A DNA stretch of 64,000 bases from JANQOH01 sp965201155 (lineage in GTDB: Bacteria > Pseudomonadota > Alphaproteobacteria > UBA7887): positions 2,852,001 through 2,916,000 of the forward strand of contig OZ241752.1 of the NCBI GenBank assembly GCA_965201155.1, given 5' to 3'. Below are positions 52,333-60,763 of this stretch, one piece after another; position 1 is the first letter of the stretch, and every line of letters begins with the position of its first letter. The translations under genes were made by a program, and so were the position numbers. The notes under the pieces are model-generated. The model was not told where the DNA came from. It saw nothing but the letters and a program-made list of their open reading frames with translations, and did no database searches.

Positions 52333-54132
52333 ATGGCGATGAAGATCGATACATGGCCTAATCTGGCGGCGATGTTCTTCGCTCAAGCGGAACGTCTGGG
52401 AGAAAAGCCGTATCTCTGGCAAAAGCGGGAGGGGGCGTATCAGTCTCTCTCCTGGCGCGAAACGGCCGAGCAGGTGCATGCTCTGGCGGGCGCACTGAAA
52501 CAGGGCGGACTGGAGCCGGGCGATCGCGTCGTACTGTGTTCGGAGAACGCGCCGCATTGGGCCATCGCCGATTTTGCGATCATGACTGCGGGCGGGGTCA
52601 CGGTGCCTGCGTATACCACGAATACCCCGCGGGATCATGCGCATGTGATTGCGGATTCGGGCGCTGTCATGGCCATTGTTTCGCGTGAGGCATTCGCCCG
52701 GAGTCTTCTTGACGGCGCACGCGATGCCCAAGGATTGCGCCGGATCATTACGGTCGAGCCGGTGGCGGGGGCAGGGCCCGTTGAGGTGGTGAACTGGAAT
52801 GACGCGCTGGCGGCGGGCACCGGTGTGGCGCTGGATGATCCCGCACAAATCGACGCCGATGCGCTGGCGTGTCTCATCTACACTTCCGGTACCGGCGGTG
52901 CGCCGAAAGGCGTGATGCTGAGCCACAGGGCCATACTCGCCAATTGTGTCGGCGCGCATGACCTGTTGCGCGAACTGGGTCTCGGGGAGGAAGTATTCCT
53001 GTCCTTTCTGCCATTGTCCCATGCCTATGAGCATTCATGCGGTTTGATGTTTCCGACGGCGATCGGAGCAGAAATCTATTACGCCGAAAGCATCGAGACA
53101 TTGTCGGTCAATCTGGGCGAGGCGAGACCGACGATCATGACTGCGGTGCCGCGTCTCTATGAGGTCATGCGGCAGCGTATTCTGACGGGCGTTGCACGTC
53201 AGGGAGGTTTCAAGGCGGCGCTGTTTCGGCGGGCGGTGGCGCTGGGCCGCAAGCGCCGTGACGCGCCGGAGACGTTTGGCACGGCGGATCGCCTTGTGGA
53301 TATGGTGGTTGATCGTCTGGTGCGGGAAAAGGTGCGCGCCCGCTTCGGGGGGCGGCTCAAGGCGCTGGTTTCCGGCGGTGCGCCGTTGAACCACGATGTG
53401 GGCATGTTTTTCACCGCGCTCGGACTGCGGCTCCTGCAAGGCTACGGACAGACCGAGGCCGCGCCGGTCGTCAGTTGCAATCCGGCGCATGACATCAGAC
53501 TGGACACAGTGGGCCGCGCGTTGACCGATGTCGAGGTACGCACTGCCGAAGACGGCGAAATTCTGGTGCGCGGCCCGCTTCTGATGGACGGGTATTGGGG
53601 CCGCCCCGACGCGACGGCGGAGGTGCTGCGCGACGGTTGGCTGCATACGGGCGACATCGGCGAGATCGACGGCGACGGGTATATTCGGATCACGGATCGC
53701 AAGAAGGACGTTATCGTCAATTCGGGCGGTGACAATATCTCGCCGCAGAGGGTCGAGGGGATCCTGGCGCTGGAACCGGAAATCGAGCAGGCCATGGTGG
53801 TCGGAGACCGGCGCCCGCATCTTGTCGGCCTCATCGTGCCCTCGGATGAGTTCATCAAGGCATGGGCGCGTGAAAATGATACTGCCTCCGACCTGTCCGC
53901 GTTTGCGTCCGACACAGGGTTTTGCGCTGCGCTGGGCGACGCGGTGGACAGGGCCAATGGCGGGCTGTCCGTCATCGAGAAAGTCAAGCGCTTCGCGGTT
54001 GCACGGGAGCCGTTTTCCACTGACAACGCCATGATGACGCCGACGATGAAAATCCGCCGCCACGAGGTAATGAAACACTATGGCGACGCGCTTGAAGGAT
54101 TGTATCCGTCGAGCGGCCGGGCGGCAGGGTGA
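52333..54132 (+). CDS. Long-chain fatty-acid--CoA ligase (AMP-forming)
   Basis: A 599-aa acyl-adenylate-forming enzyme. The ATP/AMP motif is YTSGTGGAPKGVMLSH, then LLQGYGQTEAAPVVS, GWLHTGDIGEIDGDGYIRITDRKKD and the C-terminal DNISPQRVEG. The closest family members are FadD15-like long-chain ligases. It activates fatty acids to acyl-CoA and may feed the beta-oxidation genes near by (ETF, acyl-CoA dehydrogenase). Divergent from pepF by 110 bp. Confidence 0.88.
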   Translation: MAMKIDTWPNLAAMFFAQAERLGEKPYLWQKREGAYQSLSWRETAEQVHALAGALKQGGLEPGDRVVLCSENAPHWAIADFAIMTAGGVTVPAYTTNTPRDHAHVIADSGAVMAIVSREAFARSLLDGARDAQGLRRIITVEPVAGAGPVEVVNWNDALAAGTGVALDDPAQIDADALACLIYTSGTGGAPKGVMLSHRAILANCVGAHDLLRELGLGEEVFLSFLPLSHAYEHSCGLMFPTAIGAEIYYAESIETLSVNLGEARPTIMTAVPRLYEVMRQRILTGVARQGGFKAALFRRAVALGRKRRDAPETFGTADRLVDMVVDRLVREKVRARFGGRLKALVSGGAPLNHDVGMFFTALGLRLLQGYGQTEAAPVVSCNPAHDIRLDTVGRALTDVEVRTAEDGEILVRGPLLMDGYWGRPDATAEVLRDGWLHTGDIGEIDGDGYIRITDRKKDVIVNSGGDNISPQRVEGILALEPEIEQAMVVGDRRPHLVGLIVPSDEFIKAWARENDTASDLSAFASDTGFCAALGDAVDRANGGLSVIEKVKRFAVAREPFSTDNAMMTPTMKIRRHEVMKHYGDALEGLYPSSGRAAG

Positions 54133-54144
54133 GGATACCGGGGA

Positions 54145-54813
54145 ATGGAGACGTTCGAGAGTTTTCAATGCCGGGCTGCGGAGCGCCACGGCGGCGCCGA
54201 TGCGGTGGTCGCGCTGCTGCCGGAACAGGTCGGTGTGCAAGTGCTGCGGGAACGAAGCGACGACCGGTATTTGTCGCTTCTGAGCCTGCGTGTCTTTTCC
54301 GCCGGTCTCAAGCATTCGATGGTCGAGGCGAAGTGGCCGGCATTCGAGGAAGTGTTCTTCGGATTTGATTTGCGCCAGGTGGGCGCGATGCCCGAACCGG
54401 ATGTCGAGGCATTGATGAGTGACCGGCGGTTGATCCGTCACTGGCCGAAATTGTCGTCGGTCCCTGTGAATGCGCGGGCAATGTCGGAGATTGTGAGGGA
54501 GGCCGGAAGTTTTGGCCAGTGGCTTGCCGACTGGCCAGTCGAGGATATTGTCGGCTTGTGGGCGGAACTGGGCAAGAGGTTCAAGCAGATGGGCGGCGCG
54601 TCGGCGCCGTATTTCCTTCGCATGGCGGGAAAGGACACGTTCGTGCTGTCGCCCGATGTCGTGCGGGCATTGGTGGAGGCGGGAGTCGTGGAGCGGAAGC
54701 CGAGCGGGAAGCGTGATTTTCAGCGGGTGCAGGCTGCATTCAATGCATGGGCCGCTGAGTCAGGTGCGTCACTCTCCGCGATGAGCCGAACATTGGCGTT
54801 TGCGATGGATTGA
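54145..54813 (+). CDS. DNA-3-methyladenine glycosylase I-like protein lacking active-site residues
   Basis: A 222-aa protein with the Tag-type helix-hairpin-helix fold: SLLSLRVFSAGLKHSMVEAKWPAF, RLIRHWPKLSSVPVNARAM and GASAPYFLRMAGKD. In E. coli Tag the sequence E-G-F-Q-A-G-L-S-W supplies Glu38 and Trp46; here the same positions read R-V-F-S-A-G-L-K-H, so both are lost. The zinc-binding Cys and His residues of Tag are also absent. It may bind DNA or another partner rather than excise bases. Confidence 0.7.
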   Translation: METFESFQCRAAERHGGADAVVALLPEQVGVQVLRERSDDRYLSLLSLRVFSAGLKHSMVEAKWPAFEEVFFGFDLRQVGAMPEPDVEALMSDRRLIRHWPKLSSVPVNARAMSEIVREAGSFGQWLADWPVEDIVGLWAELGKRFKQMGGASAPYFLRMAGKDTFVLSPDVVRALVEAGVVERKPSGKRDFQRVQAAFNAWAAESGASLSAMSRTLAFAMD

Positions 54814-54824
54814 GGCGGTTGCGC

Positions 54825-54901
<77 letters not shown>

Positions 54902-54919
54902 GACTGCCGTGGGTTGTGG

Positions 54920-55972
54920 TCAAGCGGGCGTCAAGACGGCGCGCCCGACGATGGCGCCGGCGCGGAGTGCGTCCAGAACCTCATTGGCTTCGGCGAGGGG
55001 GTAGGTGCGCACAGGGATGGGGGCGACCTTGCCACTGCGCACCAACGCCATCATGTCGGCAAAGGCGTCCAGCGTGCCGACCAGCGACCCCGAGATGGTA
55101 AGCGCTCGCAAGGGAAACATGGGGATCGGCATGGACATGCTGCCGCCGATCAATCCGACAATAACGATGCGCCCGCCCTTGCGGACGACGGAATTGGCGA
55201 AGGCGAAAGATGCATCGGAGCCGACAAAGTCAACCACGCCGGCGACGCCGCCCCCGGTTGCCCTGCGTACCGCCTTGGCGGCGGCGGGGTCGCCGCTGTC
55301 GAACGCCGCGGCGGCGCCTGCTGCAAGTGCTGCTTCGCGTTTCGTCGGGTCGATATCCGCCACCAGCGGGGCTTGCGGGAAGAGCGCCTGCGCGAAAGCG
55401 AGGCCGGCCATTCCCACACCGCCCATTCCGACGATCATGATCGGTTCACCGGTGTTCGGCTGGAGTTTGGTGAGGGCGCCCCAGGCGGTGATACCCGAAC
55501 AGGCGTAGGTGGCTGCGAGCGCCGGGTCCACGCTGCCATAGGGGAACAGGTATTTGGCGTCGGGAACCAGGCAGTGGTCGGCGTAACCGCCGTGGATATT
55601 GACACCGATATTGCGCGGCCGGCCGCAGAGGTTTTCTTCCCCGCTGTCGCAGATTGCGCAATCGCCGCAACCGATCCATGGGTAGACGACCACGCGGTCG
55701 CCGAGGGAGGCGCTGTCGACTTCCGGCCCGGTGGCGACGATTTCTCCTTCGACTTCATGGCCGAGGGTGAAGGGCATCGGCCGGCCCGAAGTGATGTCGA
55801 GTTGACGGTCTCCGCCGAGGGAGAAGTGGCCATCCTGCAAGTGAATATCGCTGTGACACACGCCGCAATTGTGCACGCGGACGAGAACCTCGCGCCCGGT
55901 CAACTCCGGCAGGGGCCGTTGGCCGGTCTTGAGCGGTGCGCCGTAGTCAGTGATTTCCTGGCAGTTGATCAT
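54920..55972 (-). CDS. Zinc-dependent alcohol dehydrogenase
   Basis: A 350-aa medium-chain dehydrogenase. Catalytic zinc ligands are C39 (NCGVCHSD), the His in LGHEVEGE and the Cys in YACSG. The structural zinc site is GCGDCAICDSGEENLC with four Cys. The NAD(P) motif is VGMGGVGMAGLAFA. It is the third gene of the amidohydrolase-FmdB-ADH run, with only 23 bases after the FmdB gene. Substrate is unknown. Confidence 0.88.
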   Translation of the reverse strand: MINCQEITDYGAPLKTGQRPLPELTGREVLVRVHNCGVCHSDIHLQDGHFSLGGDRQLDITSGRPMPFTLGHEVEGEIVATGPEVDSASLGDRVVVYPWIGCGDCAICDSGEENLCGRPRNIGVNIHGGYADHCLVPDAKYLFPYGSVDPALAATYACSGITAWGALTKLQPNTGEPIMIVGMGGVGMAGLAFAQALFPQAPLVADIDPTKREAALAAGAAAAFDSGDPAAAKAVRRATGGGVAGVVDFVGSDASFAFANSVVRKGGRIVIVGLIGGSMSMPIPMFPLRALTISGSLVGTLDAFADMMALVRSGKVAPIPVRTYPLAEANEVLDALRAGAIVGRAVLTPA

Positions 55973-55995
55973 TACTGGAAATATTTATCTCTGTA

Positions 55996-56283
55996 TCAGT
56001 GGTCATGGTCCCAAGGGCTGTGTTTGACTTCGGGAGGCAGCCATACTTTCAGATAATCCTTTTGCAAGACTTTCTCACGCGCGATCTCGTCGCGGTCGGA
56101 CAGTTTCGCGTATTTAGCGGCGGTAGGGCTTTTATGTCCGGCGATGTTGAGGCCCGGGGCGGACACCATGCGGATGATGGGCTGGCTGCAATCGGGGCAG
56201 CGGTGTTCGGGCTTTTCGTTCATGCCGTGCATGGTGCGATAGATCTTCTTGCACGGTTCGCACTTATACTCGTAGATGGGCAT
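55996..56283 (-). CDS. FmdB-type zinc-ribbon protein
   Basis: A 95-aa protein with the N-terminal FmdB zinc ribbon: C8-x2-C11 (YKCEPCKK) and C29-x2-C32 (CPDC). The rest is charged and ends in WDHDH. FmdB was first seen as a regulator next to formamidase genes, and such ribbons often sit beside amidohydrolases, as here. The role is probably regulatory or in metal handling. Confidence 0.8.
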   Translation of the reverse strand: MPIYEYKCEPCKKIYRTMHGMNEKPEHRCPDCSQPIIRMVSAPGLNIAGHKSPTAAKYAKLSDRDEIAREKVLQKDYLKVWLPPEVKHSPWDHDH

Positions 56284-56328
56284 AACTCAGCCGCCGTGTT
56301 GATTATCGTCAGCGGGTTCAAGGGGGTG

Positions 56329-56355
56329 GAGGCGGCGGGACAAGCCCGCCGCCTC
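56329..56355 (-). other. Strong hairpin between the amidohydrolase and FmdB genes
   Basis: On the coding (reverse) strand, an 11-bp perfect stem (56355-56345 with 56339-56329) closes a 5-base loop, CTTGT. It sits between the amidohydrolase stop (56376) and the FmdB start (56283). No T-run follows, so it looks like an mRNA-stabilising or attenuating element that would let the amidohydrolase be made in excess over the two downstream proteins. Confidence 0.5.
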
Positions 56356-56375
56356 GTGTCCGGTTCGATTCCGGT

Positions 56376-57698
56376 TTAGCCGAAATCGACGATTGGCGCC
56401 TCGCGGCCCTGATCGTTCATGGCGGTCTTCAGACCCCACATGCGTGCGGCGTTTCCGCCGAGGATCTTCGCTTTGACCTCGTCGGTGAGCTGCGGGTAGC
56501 CGTGGCCGTCCACCAGTTCGTCCGGAATCTGGAAGCGGCGGAAGGCGTCGATCTGCCACTGCGGGTTGCCCCACAGCACGGAGTCGGTTCCCCACATCAC
56601 ATAGTCGGCTCCGAGGTCGCGAACCAGCGTGCCGAGTACGTGGGCGCACTCGATCGGGCGGCTGGAAACGGTCGCGGCAAAGGTGGAGCCGATTTCGCAA
56701 TAGAGGTTATTGCGTTGCGGCTTGAAGCCCTTCAGCGCCGCCAGCTCGTGGTGATAGGGCCATGCAGAGTGGAAGGCGATGAAGTTGAGGTCGAGGAAGT
56801 CGTCGCATGCCTTGTCGAAATCTTCGGCGTGGGCATAGCGCGCCATGAACTGGCCGAACGGGATGCCCTTATGGCAGCCGATGTTCTTGATGCCGAGTTC
56901 GCGGCACCGTTCCCAGATCGGGTAGGCGCGTTCCTCGTCGTCGAACCACCAGCCCTTTTCCTTCGTGGAATCGAAGGTGTAGAGCTTGAGGCCGGAGATG
57001 TTGTAGTCGCTGACGAACATGTCGAGGCGTTCGAGGGTTTCCGAGACGCCCTGGTTCGGTGTCAGTCCACCGCCCATCATGATTGTCTGCGCGGGCCAGC
57101 GGTCCTTGACCTGGGCCTGATATTCGATCGGCACCATGTCGCGTCCGCCATAGTCCTCGCGGAAGCCGAACGGGTTGAAAACGGCCACGTCGGTGTCGCT
57201 GCCATCGAGAATCAGCTTGCCGAAATTCTCGACGTTCATGTCCGAGGTGCCGTTCTCGAGGCCCATTGCCCTGCCGAGACCGTCCAGAAGGTCCACGAAC
57301 CACATGCCTTGCGGCGTGGTGTTGACACCTTCGACATAGCCTTCGGGCCGGGTGCAGACGTGGCTATGCATGTCGATCACATAGCCCATCTTGTCCTTGA
57401 TGGTGCCGGCGACCTCGTCGAGGGCGGCCATTTCCCGCGCTTCCACGTCCGACACATTGAAGAACTTCATTCCGGTTGCGGCGTTGACAGCCAGCATGGC
57501 GCCGGTGAAGCCGAGTGCGGACTTGAAGAACTCGCGGCGCGGCAGTTCGGACTTGCCGGCCATCTCGTTCATGCGCTCCCGCACATGACGGCCGAGGCCA
57601 CCCGACCGGAAATAGGCGGTTCCCGATTGATAGGGATCAGCTGGATTAACACGATCCGCCTCGAAGCCTTTGAAATGGTTCAGGAAATTAAATTCCAT
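56376..57698 (-). CDS. Amidohydrolase-family (amidohydrolase_2) protein with Tat-like motif
   Basis: A 440-aa TIM-barrel hydrolase. The metal-binding HxH is in VIDMHSHV (about residue 108), a His in IGCHKGIPFG and an Asp in VMWGTDSVLWG complete the usual set. A Tat-like stretch, PRREFFKSALGFTGAMLAVN, starts near residue 53, after an unusual 52-residue lead. A GGAGGAG site 5 bases before the ATG at 57698 supports this long form. The protein is probably exported or membrane-attached. Decarboxylase or lactonase activity is possible; substrate unknown. Confidence 0.8.
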   Translation of the reverse strand: MEFNFLNHFKGFEADRVNPADPYQSGTAYFRSGGLGRHVRERMNEMAGKSELPRREFFKSALGFTGAMLAVNAATGMKFFNVSDVEAREMAALDEVAGTIKDKMGYVIDMHSHVCTRPEGYVEGVNTTPQGMWFVDLLDGLGRAMGLENGTSDMNVENFGKLILDGSDTDVAVFNPFGFREDYGGRDMVPIEYQAQVKDRWPAQTIMMGGGLTPNQGVSETLERLDMFVSDYNISGLKLYTFDSTKEKGWWFDDEERAYPIWERCRELGIKNIGCHKGIPFGQFMARYAHAEDFDKACDDFLDLNFIAFHSAWPYHHELAALKGFKPQRNNLYCEIGSTFAATVSSRPIECAHVLGTLVRDLGADYVMWGTDSVLWGNPQWQIDAFRRFQIPDELVDGHGYPQLTDEVKAKILGGNAARMWGLKTAMNDQGREAPIVDFG

Positions 57699-57929
57699 CG
57701 CCTCTCCTCCCCGTCATTAGAAGACGTGTTTCCCGAAGTGTTTCGGGTATGAGCCTTGTCCCGTTGGCGCCGTTCCCCGCGCATTGCTGCGCCAAGTGCA
57801 AACGCCATCTCGCGAGTCGCCTGCCGTTCGGTCGTGATCCGCGCAAACGGCGTGTTTGCGTTTCTGCCCCGGTTCGGCTTCCCGCCAGCACTGTGACTCT
57901 AGCAAAAAGAATTTCATAGCACGAGTCCT

Positions 57930-57964
57930 GTTTCCGGTTTTTTGGCTGCCGGCGGAAACTTTTT
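57930..57964 (+). terminator. Orphan intrinsic-terminator-like hairpin in the 675-bp gap
   Basis: The gap 57699-58373 holds no convincing gene. On the + strand GTTTCCG (57930-57936) pairs with CGGAAAC (57953-57959), followed directly by TTTTT. Two more hairpins lie upstream, CCCGAA-GTGT-TTCGGG (57732-57747) and CGCAAAC-GGCGT-GTTTGCG (57842-57860). No annotated + strand gene ends here, so the terminator may belong to an unannotated small RNA. Confidence 0.4.
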
Positions 57965-58069
57965 GTCCGGGCGGGACAGGCGATATCCGGCGCGCGACTC
58001 GGGGCGCTCCCCGGTTTGCGTTCGAAGGCTGCGCTGTGGAAGCGGGCAAGCGGCAAGTCCGTACAAAGT

Positions 58070-58197
58070 GGGATTTACCGGGATTTGCCGAGATTTGTAC
58101 GAGACGGCATTGGCAAACGAAGTTTGAAATGCTGGTCCTTGTCACTTTATCGGTACCCGGTTTGGCTATGGAGCAGTTAGGAATAATAACAGAACAT
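58070..58197 (-). repeat. Dispersed intergenic repeat, copy C
   Basis: Read on the reverse strand, it begins ATGTTCTGTTATTATTC at 58197 and ends in TCTC and TCCC units at 58093, 58083 and 58073, exactly 10 bp apart. The triplet is enclosed by inverted repeats GTACAAA (58061-58067) and TTTGTAC (58094-58100). The distance from box to triplet is 102 bases, about 40 longer than in copies A and B. It lies upstream of the amidohydrolase gene in the same orientation. Confidence 0.5.
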
Positions 58198-58373
58198 TGG
58201 TGCCTTGTCAGCCCCTGCCGGCGGCCTCGAGATGCGCGGGACGATCCGCGATGGCCGGCGGCAGCTTGACCGAAACGGGGTGTGCGGCTAGATGATGCGC
58301 GTTACGGCCCGGCGTGGCGGTGTTGTCGTTGCACCGGAGCTGCTTGCTCGCGTTTAAATTCAGGAGATAGGTG

Positions 58374-58664
58374 ATGTCCCGACGATGCCAACTGACCGGG
58401 ACCGGCGCTCAGCGCGGCATGAATGTGAGCCACGCGCACAACCGCACCTTGCGGCGCTTTCATCCCAACTTGCAGATTTGTTCGCTTTACAGCGATGCGC
58501 TGGGTGAGAAGGTGCGCCTGCGGCTCACGGCTGCCACGCTGCGATCGGTGGAGCATCGCGGCGGCCTTGACAGTTTTCTGGCGAAGGCGCCCGCGCGTGA
58601 ACTCACGGCGTTCGGGCGCCGTCTCAAGACCCGCATCGGCAAGGCTGCGGCGCGGGCCGGCTGA
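58374..58664 (+). CDS. rpmB: 50S ribosomal protein L28
   Basis: A 96-aa large-subunit ribosomal protein. It opens MSRRCQLTGTGAQRGMNVSHAHN and has RTLRRFHPNLQ, the family signature. It is slightly longer than E. coli L28 (78 aa), as in other Alphaproteobacteria. An AGGAG site 8 bases before the ATG at 58374 decides this start over the GTG directly before it. Confidence 0.95.
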   Translation: MSRRCQLTGTGAQRGMNVSHAHNRTLRRFHPNLQICSLYSDALGEKVRLRLTAATLRSVEHRGGLDSFLAKAPARELTAFGRRLKTRIGKAAARAG

Positions 58665-58701
58665 AGGTGTTCCGACGCGACCGGCGGGGATATGACTGCC
58701 G

Positions 58702-59256
58702 GTGAAACTCCTGGGCGAAATTCGGCTCGAGCGATCATTATGGCCGGCGATGCTGGCCATGGTTGCGGTCATTGCCGCCTCCAACTGGGCGGTTCAGTTC
58801 CCGATCAATGACTGGCTGACCTGGGGGGCATTCACCTACCCACTGGTTTTTCTGGTTGTGGACCTGACCAACCGGGCGTGCGGGCCGGCGCGTGCGCGGC
58901 GCGTGGTCATGGTCGGGTTCGTGTTTGGCCTGCTGGTTTCGCTCACGCTGGCGGATGCGCGCATTGCTGTCGCATCGGGTGCCGCTTATCTGGCGTCGCA
59001 GTGGCTCGACATATGGATTTTCGACCGTCTGCGGCGAGGCCAGTGGTGGCGGGCGCCGCTGGTCTCGTCATTACTGGCGATGGCGATCGATACGGCGCTG
59101 TTTTATGGCGGCTCATTCGCGTTCACCGGGGCACCCTGGGTCACATGGGCAATGGGTGACTACGCTGTGAAGCTTGCCATGGCGGCGTGTGTGCTGCCGG
59201 CTTACCGCTTGGTCATCGTGCGCTTGCCGGACTGGCAGCCGCCGCACCCGGCCTGA
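58702..59256 (+). CDS. VUT-family membrane transporter (YhhQ-like, queuosine-precursor type)
   Basis: A 184-aa inner-membrane protein with about six hydrophobic segments. Family stretches: NWAVQFPINDWLTWGAFTYP, VVDLTNRACGPARARRVV, SQWLDIWIFDRLRRG and DTALFYGGSFAFTGA. VUT/YhhQ proteins import queuine precursors such as preQ0 or preQ1. The start is GTG at 58702. It lies between rpmB and the convergent def gene. Confidence 0.85.
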   Translation: MKLLGEIRLERSLWPAMLAMVAVIAASNWAVQFPINDWLTWGAFTYPLVFLVVDLTNRACGPARARRVVMVGFVFGLLVSLTLADARIAVASGAAYLASQWLDIWIFDRLRRGQWWRAPLVSSLLAMAIDTALFYGGSFAFTGAPWVTWAMGDYAVKLAMAACVLPAYRLVIVRLPDWQPPHPA

Positions 59257-59261
59257 GCGGC

Positions 59262-59792
59262 TCACGCGGCCATGTATCTGGCCGGGTCTGTTTTTTTCAT
59301 CTTGCCAAGCTTGCGCAGAATGCGCGAGCGCCGCAGGCGCGATACACGGTCGACGAACAGGATGCCGTCGAGATGGTCGATTTCGTGCTGGATGCAGGTT
59401 GCCAGCATGCCCTCGGCGGCGATCACGCGCGGCGTACCGGTCTCGTCGAGACAGGCGATGCGCGCCCGCGCCGGGCGTTCCACTTCCGCGTAGTGACCGG
59501 GCAGGGAAAGGCAGCCTTCCTCCCGCACCGAGACATGGTCGGCAGCGGCGATGATGCGCGGGTTGATCAGGCGAAGGGGCGCCGGTGCTTCATCCTCTCC
59601 GGCGAGATCGACTACGATGATCCGCTGGAGGATGCCGACTTGCGGCGCGGCCAACCCGATGCCCTGGGCGTCGTACATCGTTTCGAGCAAGGAGTCGGCG
59701 AGGCGGCGCACGGCGTCATCGACCTCCGCCACCGGCCTGGAGCGCTGTTTCAGACGCGGGTCCGGGGCGACGATGATCGGCAGCCTGGCCAT
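59262..59792 (-). CDS. def: Peptide deformylase
   Basis: A 176-aa metal enzyme that removes the N-formyl group from new proteins. All three motifs are present: GIGLAAPQVG (44-53), EEGCLSLP with ligand C94, and QHEIDHLDG with H136, E137 and H140. It is not next to fmt as in the standard def-fmt operon, so it may be a second copy in the genome. It follows the class II aldolase gene by 12 bases. Confidence 0.93.
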   Translation of the reverse strand: MARLPIIVAPDPRLKQRSRPVAEVDDAVRRLADSLLETMYDAQGIGLAAPQVGILQRIIVVDLAGEDEAPAPLRLINPRIIAAADHVSVREEGCLSLPGHYAEVERPARARIACLDETGTPRVIAAEGMLATCIQHEIDHLDGILFVDRVSRLRRSRILRKLGKMKKTDPARYMAA

Positions 59793-59804
59793 ATTGCGCG
59801 CCGG

Positions 59805-60569
59805 TCAATTGCGAAAGGAAGGGTCGAGGCGGTCTATCCGTCGCATGAGCGCGGCGAAGATACGATCGCATTCGCCTGCATTTTCCAGCGCTGCGGCATG
59901 GCTTTCGCGGATGGCCACCGGCACTTCCACGAGCGGGGCGCCGGTTGCGCGCGCCGTTGTCTGGACTTCACAGGCGGTTTGCAAGCCGTACATGTTGGCA
60001 AAGGCTTCGGCCACGGTGCCGCCGCAGGTGAGCAAGCCGTGATTTCTCAGGATCAGATGGTTATGAGGCCCTATGCTGGCGACGAGGCGTTGCCGTTCCT
60101 CGGTCCGGAAGGTGACGCCTTCGAAATCGTGATAGCCGACCCGCTCATGGAGGGCGCAGCCGGCAAAGTCGAGGCCGCCGAGTCCGTCGCGCAGCGCCGC
60201 GACGGCCATGCCCGCAGTCGTGTGGGTGTGCATGATGCAATGCGCATCATCGCGCGCGGCATGAATGGCACTGTGGATCACGAAGCCGGCCGGGTTGACG
60301 TCATGGGGGCTGTCTTCCACCTTGTTACCGTCAAGGTCGATCTTGACGAGGCTGGAGGCGGTGATCTCGTCGAACATGAAGCCGTAGGGGTTGATCAGGA
60401 AATGCCGGTCCGGGCCGGGGACGCGCGCGGTAATGTGACCGAATATGAGGCTGTCCCACCCGAAATGGGCTGTCAGCCGATAGGCGGCGGCGAGTTCCAG
60501 GCGCAGCCGTTGTTCTTCGGACGAAACGACCCGTGCGAACGGCGCGGATGCGGCGATAGGATTTGTCAT
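59805..60569 (-). CDS. Class II aldolase/adducin-family protein
   Basis: A 254-aa zinc-binding aldolase-fold protein. Visible: GHITARVPGPD, the metal-binding CIMHTHTTAG with two His, and LILRNHGLLTCG with the third His. The fold is that of fuculose-1-phosphate aldolase. Homologues beginning with this Ser-Asp-Glu-free active site are often of unknown substrate. It is divergent from the HpcH-like gene and upstream of def. Confidence 0.82.
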   Translation of the reverse strand: MTNPIAASAPFARVVSSEEQRLRLELAAAYRLTAHFGWDSLIFGHITARVPGPDRHFLINPYGFMFDEITASSLVKIDLDGNKVEDSPHDVNPAGFVIHSAIHAARDDAHCIMHTHTTAGMAVAALRDGLGGLDFAGCALHERVGYHDFEGVTFRTEERQRLVASIGPHNHLILRNHGLLTCGGTVAEAFANMYGLQTACEVQTTARATGAPLVEVPVAIRESHAAALENAGECDRIFAALMRRIDRLDPSFRN

Positions 60570-60763
60570 GGCTGTTCCTCCCGAGCGCCGCTATTCTATC
60601 TTCGGGCATGGGCGGGCGCAATCGGGCCTCGGCCTCACGCGGACGATACTGCGCCGGAAAAGCGTTCCCCCTGCGAAGGAGGCCTGTGCATGGACAATGC
60701 TCATTTCCCTGCCGGCGGCTATCCTGCCGCCGCCTTGCCGCGGCAGGGCGTGAGGTCCGGGCC

